Counted from the stretch's first letter, positions 17,649 to 27,212 are shown. The stretch is DNA of 64,000 bases from Corynebacterium sp. ACRPS (GCF_022346005.1 NZ_JAKRMY010000012.1:34694-98693); one strand, 5' to 3'. Numbers and translations are program-made. The notes: generated from the letters alone by a model not told the origin.

Positions 17649-19919
17649 ATGTTCGATCTCGCCAGCATCGGCGCGGGGCTGCCCGTAGCCGAGACCATCG
17701 ATTCGCTGCCTCGCACCGGAAACGTCGTCATTCAGGCACCGCCCGGCACGGGTAAAACCACGCTCGTGCCACCAGCACTAGCCAATCATTCCGCAGGGCG
17801 CGGCAAGGTCATCGTCACCGCCCCGCGCCGCGTGGCCGTGCGCGCGGCCGCCCAGCGCTTGAGCACCCTCAGCGGCACCCCGGAGAAGGTCGGTTTCGCC
17901 ATCCGCGGCGAATCCCGCACGGGAAGCGAGGTCGAATTCGTCACCCCGGGCGTGCTGCTGCGCCGCCTGCTAAAGGATCCGGAGCTCGAGGGCGTGGCCG
18001 CCGTAGCCATCGATGAGGTCCACGAGCGCCAGCTGGATACGGATCTGGTGCTCGGCATGTGCCTAGAACTGGCCGAGCTGCGCGAGGACTTCCGCGTCAT
18101 CGCCATGTCCGCCACGGTAGACGCACAGCGCTTTTCCCAGCTCATGGGCGCGCCCGTCCACACCACCGAGGCGGTGACCTATCCCCTGGATATCCAGTAC
18201 GCGCCGCAGCCGGGGCGCGCGGCGGGATCGCGGGAGTTTTACGGGGGCATCGCCAAGCAAGCGGCCCGCCAACACGAATCCACGCTGGTCTTCGTGCCCG
18301 GCGTGCGCGAGGTCAACCTGGTGTGCGAGGAGCTGCAGGGCCATAATGTTTTCCCGCTGCACGGCAAGCAGACCACCGCGGAGCAGGATGCCGCGCTTTA
18401 TACCGATGAGCAGCGCATTGTGGTGGCGACATCCATCGCAGAGTCTTCGCTGACGGTGCCTGGCGTGCGCGTGGTGGTAGATGCGGGGCTGGCCCGCGTT
18501 CCCCGGCGCGATGCGCAGCGCGGTATGTCCGGTTTGGTAACGGTCTCCACGTCGAAGTCGAGCGCGGACCAGCGCGCGGGCCGTGCCGGGCGTGAGGCGC
18601 CAGGTACGGTCATTCGTTGCTATTCCCAGGACGATTACCAACACTTTTCCCCGCACACCACTCCGGAGATCCTGTCCGCGGATCTCACGCAGGCTGCGCT
18701 GTTTTTGGATTGTTGGGGCGCGGGCCCGGATTTCCCGCTGCTCGATCCGCCGCCCGCCCAGGCCCTTGCGGCCGCGCGCGCCACCCTCGAGCGCATTGGC
18801 GCGACGCAGGAGCTCGCCCTCCTGCCCACCGATCCCCGCCTCGGCGCGGCCCTTATCCGGCACGGCAGCCAGGCGGCGCCCACCATCGCCGCGCTTGCCG
18901 ATGCCCCCACCAATACCACCGATCTCACCCGCCGCCCCGCACCGCAGAAGGAAGTCAAGCGCCTGTCCCGCCTGGTGGAGGATCTCGGCCCCGCAGACCC
19001 CGGCGAGGTCGTCGCCACCGCCTATCCCGAGCAGGTGGCCAAGCGCGTGGGTGAAGACTATCTGCTGGCCAGCGGCACTCGCGCCCGGCTGCTGGATAAC
19101 TCCGGGCTGGCAGGCTCGCCGTGGCTCGCCATCGCGGAGGTCACCCTCTCCAATGCCGGAAACCCCATCATCCGCACCGCCGCGCGCATCGCAGAATCCG
19201 CCGCGCTGGATGCCATCGGCGTGACCGAAGAAACTCGCGCCTTCCTGCGTGGGGGCCGCGTGCGCGGGGTCAAGGTCCGGGCGGCCGGGGCGATTGTGTT
19301 GTCCGAAACCCCGGTCAAGGTCACTGGCGATGCCGCTGCGCAAGCCCTAGCCGCCGGCATCCGCGAAGAGGGCCTGGGCTTATTTACCTTCAGCGAGAAG
19401 GCCCAGAGCTTAAAAGATAGGCTCCGCCACCTGCACGCGCACTACGGCGATCCGTGGCCGGATGTCGATACCGCCGATCCCGCCGAGTGGCTCGGGCCCG
19501 AGCTGCACCAGATTGCCGCGGGAACCCCCACCGCCAAGATAGACATGTACCCCGCCCTGCAGCGCCTGCTCCCCTGGCCCGAAGCCACCCGCTTAGACGA
19601 GCTCGCACCTCAGCGCCTCCCAGTGCCCTCCGGCCGCGATGCCAAAATCGACTGGTCGGGCGAGCGCCCCGTGGTCCACATCAAGTTGCAGGAGTGCTTC
19701 GGCCTGGCCGAATCTCCGGAGTACTGCGGCAACCGCGTGCAATTTCACTTGCTCTCCCCCGCCGGCCGCCCGCTGGCGGTCACCGATGATCTTGCTAGCT
19801 TCTGGTCCGGCCCCTACGCCGGGGTGCGCGCCGATATGCGCGGACGCTACCCCAAGCACCCGTGGCCCGAGGATCCGTGGAATGCCATCGCCACCGCGCG
19901 GACCAAGAACCGGATGTAG
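17649..19919 (+). CDS. hrpB: ATP-dependent RNA helicase HrpB
   Basis: 756 residues. Walker A APPGTGKTT near 31-39, DEVHER box near 121-126 (DEAH-type motif II), SAT near 153 (motif III), and QRAGRAGREAPG near 309 (motif VI). The C-terminal part has the HrpB-specific domain with PLLDPPP and the EWLGPELHQIA region. HrpB is a DEAH helicase common in bacteria; its RNA substrate is not settled. It begins at the base after the acetyltransferase stop, so it is translationally coupled to it. Confidence 0.88.
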   Translation: MFDLASIGAGLPVAETIDSLPRTGNVVIQAPPGTGKTTLVPPALANHSAGRGKVIVTAPRRVAVRAAAQRLSTLSGTPEKVGFAIRGESRTGSEVEFVTPGVLLRRLLKDPELEGVAAVAIDEVHERQLDTDLVLGMCLELAELREDFRVIAMSATVDAQRFSQLMGAPVHTTEAVTYPLDIQYAPQPGRAAGSREFYGGIAKQAARQHESTLVFVPGVREVNLVCEELQGHNVFPLHGKQTTAEQDAALYTDEQRIVVATSIAESSLTVPGVRVVVDAGLARVPRRDAQRGMSGLVTVSTSKSSADQRAGRAGREAPGTVIRCYSQDDYQHFSPHTTPEILSADLTQAALFLDCWGAGPDFPLLDPPPAQALAAARATLERIGATQELALLPTDPRLGAALIRHGSQAAPTIAALADAPTNTTDLTRRPAPQKEVKRLSRLVEDLGPADPGEVVATAYPEQVAKRVGEDYLLASGTRARLLDNSGLAGSPWLAIAEVTLSNAGNPIIRTAARIAESAALDAIGVTEETRAFLRGGRVRGVKVRAAGAIVLSETPVKVTGDAAAQALAAGIREEGLGLFTFSEKAQSLKDRLRHLHAHYGDPWPDVDTADPAEWLGPELHQIAAGTPTAKIDMYPALQRLLPWPEATRLDELAPQRLPVPSGRDAKIDWSGERPVVHIKLQECFGLAESPEYCGNRVQFHLLSPAGRPLAVTDDLASFWSGPYAGVRADMRGRYPKHPWPEDPWNAIATARTKNRM

Positions 19920-19920
19920 C

Positions 19921-20691
19921 CTAACCCCACTGCTGCCAGGATAAATAGCAGCTCATGACCACTACCAAGGTAAGCAGGGCATAGCGGATAAACTTCGTCC
20001 CGCCGCTGAGCACCGTCCGCGCGCCCACCTGGGCGCCGAGGATATTGGCGGCGGCCAACGCGATACCAAGGGTCCACCACACGTGGCCGCCAAGGATAAA
20101 GGTCACCAGCGCGCCAAGGTTCGTGGCGGTATTGACCACCTTGGCCATCGCCGCGGATTTTAAGAAGTTCTGGGAGAAGATAAAGGTAAAGGCCATGATC
20201 AGGAACATGCCGGTTCCCGGGCCAAAGATGCCGTCATAAAAGGAGATGGCCGCGACCGCCACAAGCCCCGCCCAGGTGCGCCATCCGCCGCGGATGCCGG
20301 GTGACTCGGTGGTGCCGAAGCTCGGCTTAAAGGTCACGAAGACGCCCACCACCACTAACAGCACGATAATGAGCGGGCGCATGATGTCGCTATTTAGATT
20401 CGCCGCCACACTCGCGCCCAGCCCGGCGCACACGAGGGCGATGAGGGCGTAGCGAACGAGCTCTCCTGCCGGCGGGCCCACCCTGCGCGCCAAGGTCACG
20501 GCCGCCGATGCCGTGCCCGATACCGCCGCGAGCTTGTTGGTGGCCAGCGCCGTTGCCGGTGCCAGCCCCGGCACGACGGCAAGCAATAGCGGAATAAGCA
20601 CGAGGCCTCCCCCGCCAATGACCGCGTCGATCCAGCCTGCCCCCGCCGCTCCCATAAGGAGCACCGCCCACTGCGCCACGTCGATATCCAT
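19921..20691 (-). CDS. TauE/SafE family permease
   Basis: 256 residues and about eight membrane helices. GWIDAVIGGGGLVLIPLLL near 20-38 is the first family motif and YDGIFGPGTGMFL near 152-164 the second. The family exports or imports sulfite, sulfoacetate and other organosulfur anions. The chosen ATG (20691) starts the first helix; an upstream extension lacks coding character. It is convergent with hrpB (one base between stops) and divergent from the AbrB-type gene. Confidence 0.82.
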   Translation of the reverse strand: MDIDVAQWAVLLMGAAGAGWIDAVIGGGGLVLIPLLLAVVPGLAPATALATNKLAAVSGTASAAVTLARRVGPPAGELVRYALIALVCAGLGASVAANLNSDIMRPLIIVLLVVVGVFVTFKPSFGTTESPGIRGGWRTWAGLVAVAAISFYDGIFGPGTGMFLIMAFTFIFSQNFLKSAAMAKVVNTATNLGALVTFILGGHVWWTLGIALAAANILGAQVGARTVLSGGTKFIRYALLTLVVVMSCYLSWQQWG

Positions 20692-20749
20692 GAGGAGATC
20701 ATAAACCCCGCGGCGGGGAGGTCTAGACTCGATCGAGGACGAGCAGAAG

Positions 20750-21856
20750 ATGGGAGAATACGTGGCTAAACGGCACTGGGGAATAAGCGTAGACACCCAC
20801 ACCATCCTGCGGTGGGGCATCGTCGTCCCCGTCTCCATCCTCTTGGGCTGGCTTTTTAGCATGTGGCACGTGCCGGCCGCGTGGATTTTGGCCGCGATCA
20901 TCGCCTCTGGAGCCATGGCCCTTATCACCGGCGAAGACCTCAAGGTCAACCGCAAATTTTATGGTCTATCGCGCGGATTCATCGGCATCATGGCCGCGCT
21001 GCCGCTAACGGTGGTCTCCTTTGGCCAATTGGTGGGATACCTGCCGGCGGCCATAACCATGTCCTTTGTCACCATCGCGCTGGGCATCTTCTGCGGCGTC
21101 ATGCTGCACCGCCAGCAGCCACGGGACGTCTCCTCCGAAACCGGCATCCTGTCCATGCTCCCCGGGGGTGCCTCGCTCATGCCCGCGCTTGCCGATGAAC
21201 TCGGTGCCGACTACCGCTACGTCGCGCTCACCCAATACCTGCGGTTATTGATCGTTTCCGTATCCCTTCCCGCCGTCGTGACCTTCCTCGATACGCCTGC
21301 AGGAAGGGGCGGTGACTTAAGGCTGGAGGCGGAAACCACCTGGTGGATCATCGCACTAGTGCTCGTTATCGCGCTGGTCGGCGAAAGCCTTGGCAAATTC
21401 CTGCACCTGCCCGCCGCTGCGGTCCTCGGCCCGCTGATCTTGACGGTGCTGGCCTCGTTCTTCCTGCCGGAGGGCCATACGTTAGAGCCGATCTATGCCT
21501 TTAAGGTCATCGCCTTTTTATCCATCGGTTGGGTCTGCGGCGGCGGGCTGTCTCTCCCATCGCTCAAGGCCTTTGCTAAGCAGCTTCCCGCGACGATTCT
21601 TTTTATCGCCGCGGTCCTCGGCCTGTGTGCGGCCACGGCGTGGCCGCTGATGCACTGGCTCAATATCAGCTACTTCGAGGCCTACCTAGCTACTAGCCCC
21701 GGCGCGCTAGAGACCGTGCTCGCGCTCTCCGCGGAAGGCGGGGCTGGCCCCGTGGTTATCGCGGTGCAGCTTACCCGCCTCATCGCGGTGCTGGTCATTG
21801 CGGGGTACCTGCCGCAGCTCATTAGGGCCGTCGGCAAGTTTGCTAAAAGGCGCTAG
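20750..21856 (+). CDS. AbrB family membrane protein (COG3180)
   Basis: 368 residues with ten or so helices in two related halves, each with the AbrB-duplication pattern (LLGWLFSMWHVPAAWILAAII... and GKFLHLPAAAVLGPLILTVLASF). The SMLPGGASLMPALADELGAD segment near 132-151 is a family hallmark. Named for the E. coli regulator-like AbrB; members are sometimes annotated as ammonia monooxygenase, which is misleading. Function unknown, possibly transport. Confidence 0.8.
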   Translation: MGEYVAKRHWGISVDTHTILRWGIVVPVSILLGWLFSMWHVPAAWILAAIIASGAMALITGEDLKVNRKFYGLSRGFIGIMAALPLTVVSFGQLVGYLPAAITMSFVTIALGIFCGVMLHRQQPRDVSSETGILSMLPGGASLMPALADELGADYRYVALTQYLRLLIVSVSLPAVVTFLDTPAGRGGDLRLEAETTWWIIALVLVIALVGESLGKFLHLPAAAVLGPLILTVLASFFLPEGHTLEPIYAFKVIAFLSIGWVCGGGLSLPSLKAFAKQLPATILFIAAVLGLCAATAWPLMHWLNISYFEAYLATSPGALETVLALSAEGGAGPVVIAVQLTRLIAVLVIAGYLPQLIRAVGKFAKRR

Positions 21857-21865
21857 CCGGCGCGT

Positions 21866-23536
21866 TTAGTTATTTAGCACGGCCTCGCGCAGCACCGACA
21901 TGGGCACCGAGCCAAGAGCCAAGGCCTCGGAGTGGAATTCGCGGGCGCTCATGTCCTGCTCCTCGGCGGCGGCGCGGGTTTCTTGCCACAGGCGCTGGCC
22001 CAAGGCATAGGACGGGGCCTGGCCCGGCCAACCCAGGTAGCGGTTGACCTCAAAGTTGAGGTTCGCATCATCCATGGCGGTGTTTTCGCGCATGTAGGTC
22101 TTCACGTGGGCCTTATCCCACGCGCCGGATACGGTGCAGTCCGGTAGCTTCTTGCCCAGGTGCAATCCGATGTCCACCACGACGCGGGCCGCGCGCAGGC
22201 GCTGGGCATCGAGCAGCCCCATCCGCACGCCAGGATCGTCCATGTAACCCAGCTCGGCCATGAGCTGCTCGGCGTATAGGGCCCAGCCCTCGCCGTGGCC
22301 GGAGTTCCAGGTCACCGCGCGGCGCCACAGGTTCAGATCCTCTTGTACCAGGGCAGAACCCAGCTGCAGGTGGTGGCCCGGTACGCCCTCATGGTGCACG
22401 GTGGTCAGCTCCTGCCAGGTGTGGAAGGTGTCTTGGCCCTCCGGCACGGACCACCACATGCGGCCCGGGCGCGAGAAGTCATCGCTCGGCGGGGTGTAGA
22501 AGATGCCACCGGTACCCGCTGGGTCGATGCGGCACTCGATCTCTTCGACTTCTTCCGGAATGTCGAATTCCTTGCCGTTGAGCTCGGCGATGACCGCATC
22601 GGCCTTGCTCTGTATCCACTCCACCAAGGCATCAGTACCGCGCAGGGTATAGCGCTCCTCGTGGTTCAGCTTGCGCATGGCAGAGCGCACCGAGCACTCC
22701 GGGCCATAAAGCTCGTGCGCGATCTTTTCCTGTTCCCCGCGCAGGTAGCGCACCTGGTCAAGGCCCCATTCATAGGCCTCGTCCAAGTCCACGGAATCGC
22801 CAACGAAAAGCTTGGAAAAGCGCTCGTAGCGCTCGCGGCCCACCGCGTCCTTATTAGAGGACTGCGGCTGCAGATCATTAGACAGCCAATCCGAGAACTC
22901 GCCAAAGGCCTCCTTGGCATTCTTCACCTCGGCGGAGTCGGGGGCGAGGCCGAGGCCCTCGAGCATGGAATCGGCATCGGCAAGCCGCTCGCACTGCACA
23001 ATGACCTCAGAGATCTGGCGGTGCGGTGCCACCATGCCGTGGGAGGCCGCTTCCTTCAGGGACTCGCGGTAGCCATCGAGGGAGCCCTTGACCTTGGACA
23101 GACGGGAGCGAATGGCCTCGCGGTCCTCCTGGGTCTCCTGCGGCATAAGCAGCAGGGAATCCCGGATGGTCTGCACGGGCGAGGCAATATTATTAAGGCT
23201 GCGAATATCCTCGCCGTGGTGGTGCAAATCCAGATCTAAGCAGAGACGATCCCGCAAGACGGCGGCGGTGACATAATCCACGTCATCAAAGTCATCCTCA
23301 TCATCGGATTCATCGGTGGTGTCATCCAAGGCATCCAGATCCGCAACCATATCGCGGGTGCGATCAGCGACAGCCTCAAAATAATCGGGGGAAAAATCCT
23401 GCAATTCGCCTTCAAAACCGTCAATGCCCCACGCGGTTGCATCTGTTGGGGATAGTTCGGCTAGGTCGTGAACGAAGTTATCGCACGAAGCGTCCAGTAG
23501 AGAGGGCTGGCGCTTAGCGGTCTGCTCAGAACTCAT
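21866..23536 (-). CDS. DUF885 family protein, probable zinc carboxypeptidase-like
   Basis: 556 residues, soluble. HHEGVPGHHLQLG near 395-407 is the DUF885 metal-site motif (HExxxGHH). LYAEQLMAELGY near 437 contains the likely third glutamate ligand. Start at the ATG of MSSEQTAKRQ (23536). DUF885 proteins are metallohydrolase-like, and no physiological substrate is known for most. A cluster of Asp/Glu residues (about 90-105) precedes the catalytic half. Same strand as the LOG gene, 71 bp downstream of it. Confidence 0.82.
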   Translation of the reverse strand: MSSEQTAKRQPSLLDASCDNFVHDLAELSPTDATAWGIDGFEGELQDFSPDYFEAVADRTRDMVADLDALDDTTDESDDEDDFDDVDYVTAAVLRDRLCLDLDLHHHGEDIRSLNNIASPVQTIRDSLLLMPQETQEDREAIRSRLSKVKGSLDGYRESLKEAASHGMVAPHRQISEVIVQCERLADADSMLEGLGLAPDSAEVKNAKEAFGEFSDWLSNDLQPQSSNKDAVGRERYERFSKLFVGDSVDLDEAYEWGLDQVRYLRGEQEKIAHELYGPECSVRSAMRKLNHEERYTLRGTDALVEWIQSKADAVIAELNGKEFDIPEEVEEIECRIDPAGTGGIFYTPPSDDFSRPGRMWWSVPEGQDTFHTWQELTTVHHEGVPGHHLQLGSALVQEDLNLWRRAVTWNSGHGEGWALYAEQLMAELGYMDDPGVRMGLLDAQRLRAARVVVDIGLHLGKKLPDCTVSGAWDKAHVKTYMRENTAMDDANLNFEVNRYLGWPGQAPSYALGQRLWQETRAAAEEQDMSAREFHSEALALGSVPMSVLREAVLNN

Positions 23537-23607
23537 AAGAGGGAAGTCTAACCCTTTATCTTGTTGATAGGCCACCCAGCCCCACCCAAATGTTGCAAAC
23601 TTGTTAG

Positions 23608-24177
23608 CTAATCGTTGTTCCACTTCGTGCCTGGGTAGTGCCACTGGGCAAAACCATCCAGCACGGCCGCGGGATTTTCCTCTATGAACAGCGCTTTTAC
23701 AAAGCGGGGCAGGATGAAGCCCGCCTCGGCCATGGCGGCATACATGTCATAAAAGGGCTGCCAAAAGCCCTCCACGTCAACCAAGCCAACGGGCCCGCGA
23801 ATGCTGCCCAGCTGTTGTTGGGTCAGTACCTCTGTTACTTCCTCCAACGTGCCCACGCCGCCGGGCAAACAGATAAAGGCGTCCGCCAGCTGCTCCATCC
23901 GGGTTTTCCGCTCGGCCATAGAATCCACTACCTCGAGGCGGGTCAAACCTGGATGGGAAATCTCTAAATCCACCAAGGATTGCGGCATGACGCCAGTGAC
24001 GGTGCCGCCAGCCTGCAGGCAGGAATTGGCCACCTCGCGCATGAGGCCGATATTTCCGCCGCCATAGACCAAGTTCAGCCCGCGACGGGCAAGCTCGCCG
24101 CCCAAGTGTTGTGCCGCTGCGCTATAGGCGGGCGAATTGCCCACGGCAGAGCCGCAATAAACCGCTACTGATCTCAT
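23608..24177 (-). CDS. LOG family protein (cytokinin-type nucleotide phosphoribohydrolase)
   Basis: 189 residues. The conserved LVYGGGNIGLMREVA near 37-51 and PGGVGTLEEVTEVLT near 102-116 (PGGxGTxxE) define the LOG family, with catalytic Arg and Glu in these motifs. LOG enzymes cleave 5'-monophosphate ribosides of adenine derivatives to free base. In Corynebacterium glutamicum a related protein has this activity. Start at MRSVAVYCGS (24177) because the Rossmann-like first strand begins there. Confidence 0.86.
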   Translation of the reverse strand: MRSVAVYCGSAVGNSPAYSAAAQHLGGELARRGLNLVYGGGNIGLMREVANSCLQAGGTVTGVMPQSLVDLEISHPGLTRLEVVDSMAERKTRMEQLADAFICLPGGVGTLEEVTEVLTQQQLGSIRGPVGLVDVEGFWQPFYDMYAAMAEAGFILPRFVKALFIEENPAAVLDGFAQWHYPGTKWNND

Positions 24178-24249
24178 GCGCCCCAGCATAGGGAATTTTT
24201 GGCCTACCTCCACCTTTAGACCATTCGGTACATACACCTATGAATAGAT

Positions 24250-24278
24250 TAGACAAAGCAGTCTGTGACACATATACT
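24250..24278 (+). promoter_or_regulatory. Leaderless promoter of the ROK regulator
   Basis: TAGACA (24250-24255), 17-bp spacer, TATACT (24273-24278), then seven bases to the ATG at 24286. No ribosome-binding site precedes the ATG. The spacer holds AGAC-N6-GTCT, a possible autoregulatory site. Confidence 0.65.
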
Positions 24279-24285
24279 TTCTTTC

Positions 24286-25419
24286 ATGATCAAACCTGGC
24301 CCCGTGTTCACCCGCCCCCGTACACCGGCTGCTAAGTGCCTTCACCTGGTGCGCCTGAACCCGATCATTACCCGTAGTGAGCTGGTAGAAGCCACCGGAC
24401 TCTCCCAGCCCACCATTACCCGCGCTACCACCGCGCTCCTCAACGCAGGACTCATCCAAGAGCGCACCGACCTCACCCAATCCCAGGGCCGAGGCCGCCC
24501 TACGGTCCCCCTCGAGGCCGCGGATAATAACTGGGTGCTCGGCGGCATCGCCGTCGGCACCTCCGAGACCTATATCGGCCTCTATGACATCAAGGGCCGC
24601 ACCATTTCGGAGGAAGAGATTGCCACTCCTGTCGCCCGCCTGACGGAGGAAGACTTTCTTGAACACATCATGGCCGGCATCAACCGCATGATGACGGGCC
24701 TGGATCGCCGCCTCGTGGCCTTGGGGATTACCACCTCGGGCACTGTGGACGAAGAGGGCCTGGTCACGGCGGATAATCTGGGATGGCACGGCGTGGATAT
24801 CGCGGAGCGCTTGCGCTTCCAATTTAGCGTTCCCGTGGTGGTTACCTCCGCCATTTCCGCCATTTTGGGCTCGGAGACGCAGGCCGCCGAGATTGGTACG
24901 AACGAGCGCGTGCTCCTGCTCTTCGCGGATGATTCTTTAGGATCGGCGCTATCCGCCGATGACGAGGTAAATTCCATCATCCCACTGCCACAAACCCGCT
25001 CTGACCTACTGGGGCACGGCGCTTCCGAACACCTCTTGGCCACCCAGTCCATCCTGGAGGCCGTGCGCCGGCACGGCATCGAGGTCAACACCCTGCCCGA
25101 GGTCGCGACCATCGCCGAATCCAATTCAGCCGTGCGCGCCATTTTGGATGAGCGCGCCCGCCAGCTGGGCCAGATTACGGCGGAGATGGTCCGCGAATAC
25201 TCGCCGAAAACCGTGGTCATTGCCGGCGGGGCCTTTACCGGCGATTCCCGCGCGCCCCAGCTTTTTGCCTCCACCGTCCGCGATTCCACCTCGGATGAAC
25301 TGGAACTGCGCATGATCCCAAGCCACAAAGAAATCGTGCGCGCCGTCGCCCGTACCGTGGCTACCGATCAGCTATTGCGCGAACCATTGGAGCTGGGCCG
25401 CTCACTCCAGACCGCGTAA
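24286..25419 (+). CDS. ROK family transcriptional regulator with degenerate sugar-kinase domain
   Basis: 377 residues. The winged helix-turn-helix at about 25-75 (ITRSELVEATGLSQPTITRATTALLNAGLI) is the DNA-binding part of ROK repressors. The C-terminal ROK domain lacks two hallmarks: the phosphate-binding DxGxT motif is replaced by IAVGTSETYIGLYD, and the Cys-rich zinc motif expected around residue 240 has no cysteines (RSDLLGHGASEHLL). It may therefore sense a ligand without zinc or ATP. It probably regulates sugar-related genes elsewhere. Its 3' end overlaps the convergent HAD gene by 18 bp. Confidence 0.78.
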   Translation: MIKPGPVFTRPRTPAAKCLHLVRLNPIITRSELVEATGLSQPTITRATTALLNAGLIQERTDLTQSQGRGRPTVPLEAADNNWVLGGIAVGTSETYIGLYDIKGRTISEEEIATPVARLTEEDFLEHIMAGINRMMTGLDRRLVALGITTSGTVDEEGLVTADNLGWHGVDIAERLRFQFSVPVVVTSAISAILGSETQAAEIGTNERVLLLFADDSLGSALSADDEVNSIIPLPQTRSDLLGHGASEHLLATQSILEAVRRHGIEVNTLPEVATIAESNSAVRAILDERARQLGQITAEMVREYSPKTVVIAGGAFTGDSRAPQLFASTVRDSTSDELELRMIPSHKEIVRAVARTVATDQLLREPLELGRSLQTA

Positions 25420-25998
25420 AACCTCGCGCGCGGAGTCGATCCCGGTAAACAGGTGGGCTTGCAACCCGCAATAAGTGGCGCCCTCGATGTAGTCGATGCG
25501 GTCATCGAAAAAATGCGTGTCCTTGGGCTGCGCCGCTAGCGCGTCTACCGCCACTCGGTAGGCCTCTGGGTGCGGCTTGGCCACCCCGATATCGCAGCTC
25601 AACGTTACCGCCGCGCACTCTGCCAACCACGGGTGCTGCGCGCGCACCTGTTTCGCCAAGGTCGTGGGGATATTGGATAAAATCCCCACGCTAAAGCCCT
25701 CCCCGATGAGCCCTCTGACCAGCGCTACCACCTCTGGGTCCGCCTCAAGCAGGTACTGGTTCTCGCAGGCCACGGCCCCAGCGCAGTCAATGGGCCCCAT
25801 TCCCGCGCGGGCGGCTATCTCATTCCAGTAGTGACTATCACTAAAAATTCCGGCATCGTAATCCGGCCGGAAATAGTTATAGGCCTCCCAGAAGGCCTCC
25901 GGGTTCGCAGGCTCGAGGAAGCGCTCTAGTTCAGCGTGCGCTTCCGGCGTGGCGGGGCGCAGCAGCACGCCGTATAGATCAAACAGCAACTTCGGCAT
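25402..25998 (-). CDS. HAD superfamily hydrolase
   Basis: 198 residues. Motif I is LLFDLYGVLLRP: the nucleophile Asp is kept but the second Asp of DxDxT is Tyr, as in haloacid-dehalogenase-like branches. Motif II is GILSNIP near 103, motif III KPHPEAY with Lys near 143, motif IV FFDDRIDYIEGA near 165. Such enzymes dephosphorylate small metabolites. The tail overlaps the ROK gene's end on the other strand. Confidence 0.8.
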   Translation of the reverse strand: MPKLLFDLYGVLLRPATPEAHAELERFLEPANPEAFWEAYNYFRPDYDAGIFSDSHYWNEIAARAGMGPIDCAGAVACENQYLLEADPEVVALVRGLIGEGFSVGILSNIPTTLAKQVRAQHPWLAECAAVTLSCDIGVAKPHPEAYRVAVDALAAQPKDTHFFDDRIDYIEGATYCGLQAHLFTGIDSAREVLRGLE

Positions 25999-26010
25999 AA
26001 TGCGTCCAGT

Positions 26011-26364
26011 TTATGCGCGCCTAGTAGCTTGGGTCTGCACGGCCACAATCCCTACCGCGGTGCCGGCGATAAAAATCACCAGCGCCAGCGTCGCCTGCGC
26101 CATCGGCAAAACGATGAGCACGGCCAGCGAAGCCAAAATCAGCATTCCACTCAGGGAATATAGGGAGCGGTTGACCAGCCCGCGCTTACCGATGACCCCA
26201 CACGCCAGCATCACCACCCCCGCAAACGGGCTCAGCATAAGCGCTGCGGTGGTCAAAAAGATGCCGAGGGTGACGTGGCTTGAGATGACCGCAGCCCCAA
26301 TGATGAGGCTTAATGCCAATACCGCCAGGGTGGCGGAGAGGGTTGTTTTGAGGTGTCCAGACAT
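26011..26364 (-). CDS. Small membrane protein, unknown function
   Basis: 117 residues and four predicted membrane helices (about 9-29, 34-56, 70-86, 89-108) joined by very short loops. No motif I recognise. It sits 12 bp upstream of the HAD gene on the same strand and may be co-transcribed with it. Confidence 0.6.
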   Translation of the reverse strand: MSGHLKTTLSATLAVLALSLIIGAAVISSHVTLGIFLTTAALMLSPFAGVVMLACGVIGKRGLVNRSLYSLSGMLILASLAVLIVLPMAQATLALVIFIAGTAVGIVAVQTQATRRA

Positions 26365-26367
26365 ACG

Positions 26368-26407
26368 TCAATCCTCCCACAGCAGCGCAGTGCCATGGGA
26401 GGATTGA
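26368..26407 (-). terminator. Hairpin after the ferritin gene
   Basis: Perfect 12-bp inverted repeat TCAATCCTCCCA / TGGGAGGATTGA with a 16-base loop, 32 bp past the ferritin stop. The minus-strand tail is not T-rich, but the stem is strong and the position fits. It also covers the region upstream of the small membrane gene. Confidence 0.6.
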
Positions 26408-26438
26408 TTTAAATCTTGATGTGTTTGTTATTCACAAC

Positions 26439-26927
26439 TTAGGAGTTGCGGTTAGCCAAACGGGAATCGATGCGCAGCAGGCCAGCGCCATCGTTGCCCA
26501 CCAGCTTGATCTGGTCGATGATCTCAGAAACGGTGTCCTCTTCCTCGATCTGCTCAGCCAAGAACCAGTCAATGAGCTGACGGGAGTCCAGGTCCTGGAT
26601 GTCAAGGGCAACGCGGGCGATCTCGCGGATCTGCTCGGAGACCTTCTGCTCGTGTGCCAAGGAAGCCTCGAACGCATCCAGCGGGGTGGCAGCCTTGATG
26701 GAGCCAACCGGGATATCGTTGAGCTCTACGCGGTAGCCGCGTGCCAAGAGGTGATCCGCAAGCTTCTGTGCGTGAACGCGCTCTTCGCCAGCCTGAGCCA
26801 TGAACCAATCGCGCATGCCCGGGAAGGACAGGTTGTCCATCTCGTAGGCCAGCTGGGTGTAGACCATAGCGGCGCCGTGCTCGTTAATGACCTGATTGTT
26901 TAGCAGGGTTTGCAGCTTCTCATCCAT
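26439..26927 (-). CDS. ftn: Bacterial non-haem ferritin
   Basis: 162 residues, four-helix bundle. Ferroxidase ligands are recognisable: Glu in VINEHGAAM (about 16), the EERVH pair near 48-51 and glutamates in the QIEEEDTVSE stretch near 125-135. FtnA-type proteins oxidise and store iron in a 24-mer. In corynebacteria ftn is activated with iron through DtxR, but I see no convincing DtxR box upstream here. The 5' side has GAAAGG before the ATG and a TATTGT -10 on the minus strand near 26973-26978. Confidence 0.88.
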   Translation of the reverse strand: MDEKLQTLLNNQVINEHGAAMVYTQLAYEMDNLSFPGMRDWFMAQAGEERVHAQKLADHLLARGYRVELNDIPVGSIKAATPLDAFEASLAHEQKVSEQIREIARVALDIQDLDSRQLIDWFLAEQIEEEDTVSEIIDQIKLVGNDGAGLLRIDSRLANRNS

Positions 26928-27212
26928 TGCTAAATCCTTTCTGTAGGAATCAATTAATTGGTTGTAGGCACTACAATACCCAAATAAAATCTCCCGTCTA
27001 GCAAGGCATGCTTAATCAAACCCGCACCTCAGGGGCATTTTTCAGATTGGATCACCTAAGTTAGTTAAGACAAAGCTGCTCCACGGCCCGAAGTTAATAT
27101 CGCCTAATAGTTCGAGGTCATCGCCCTAAACGGCCAACCTCGCCGCGCTAGCCCACTCCATCCGACCCCCTACAGCCAGTACGCCCCCGCATATCAGATT
27201 TGCAATGTGATA
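26928..27212. promoter_or_regulatory. Ferritin promoter region
   Basis: 285 bp upstream of ftn on the minus strand with no ORF. A perfect TGTAG-N3-CTACA repeat (26963-26975) lies at the downstream edge of the predicted -10. A loose CCTAAGTTAG stretch near 27056 is too far from the DtxR consensus to call. Confidence 0.45.

Noticed and set aside
18063..19343. 426-residue open frame on the minus strand
   Set aside because: Shadow of hrpB; no ribosome-binding site and no recognisable domain.
27050..27075. Possible DtxR box upstream of ferritin (CCTAAGTTAGTTAAG)
   Set aside because: Expected from C. glutamicum biology, but too few matches to the 19-bp consensus in either orientation.
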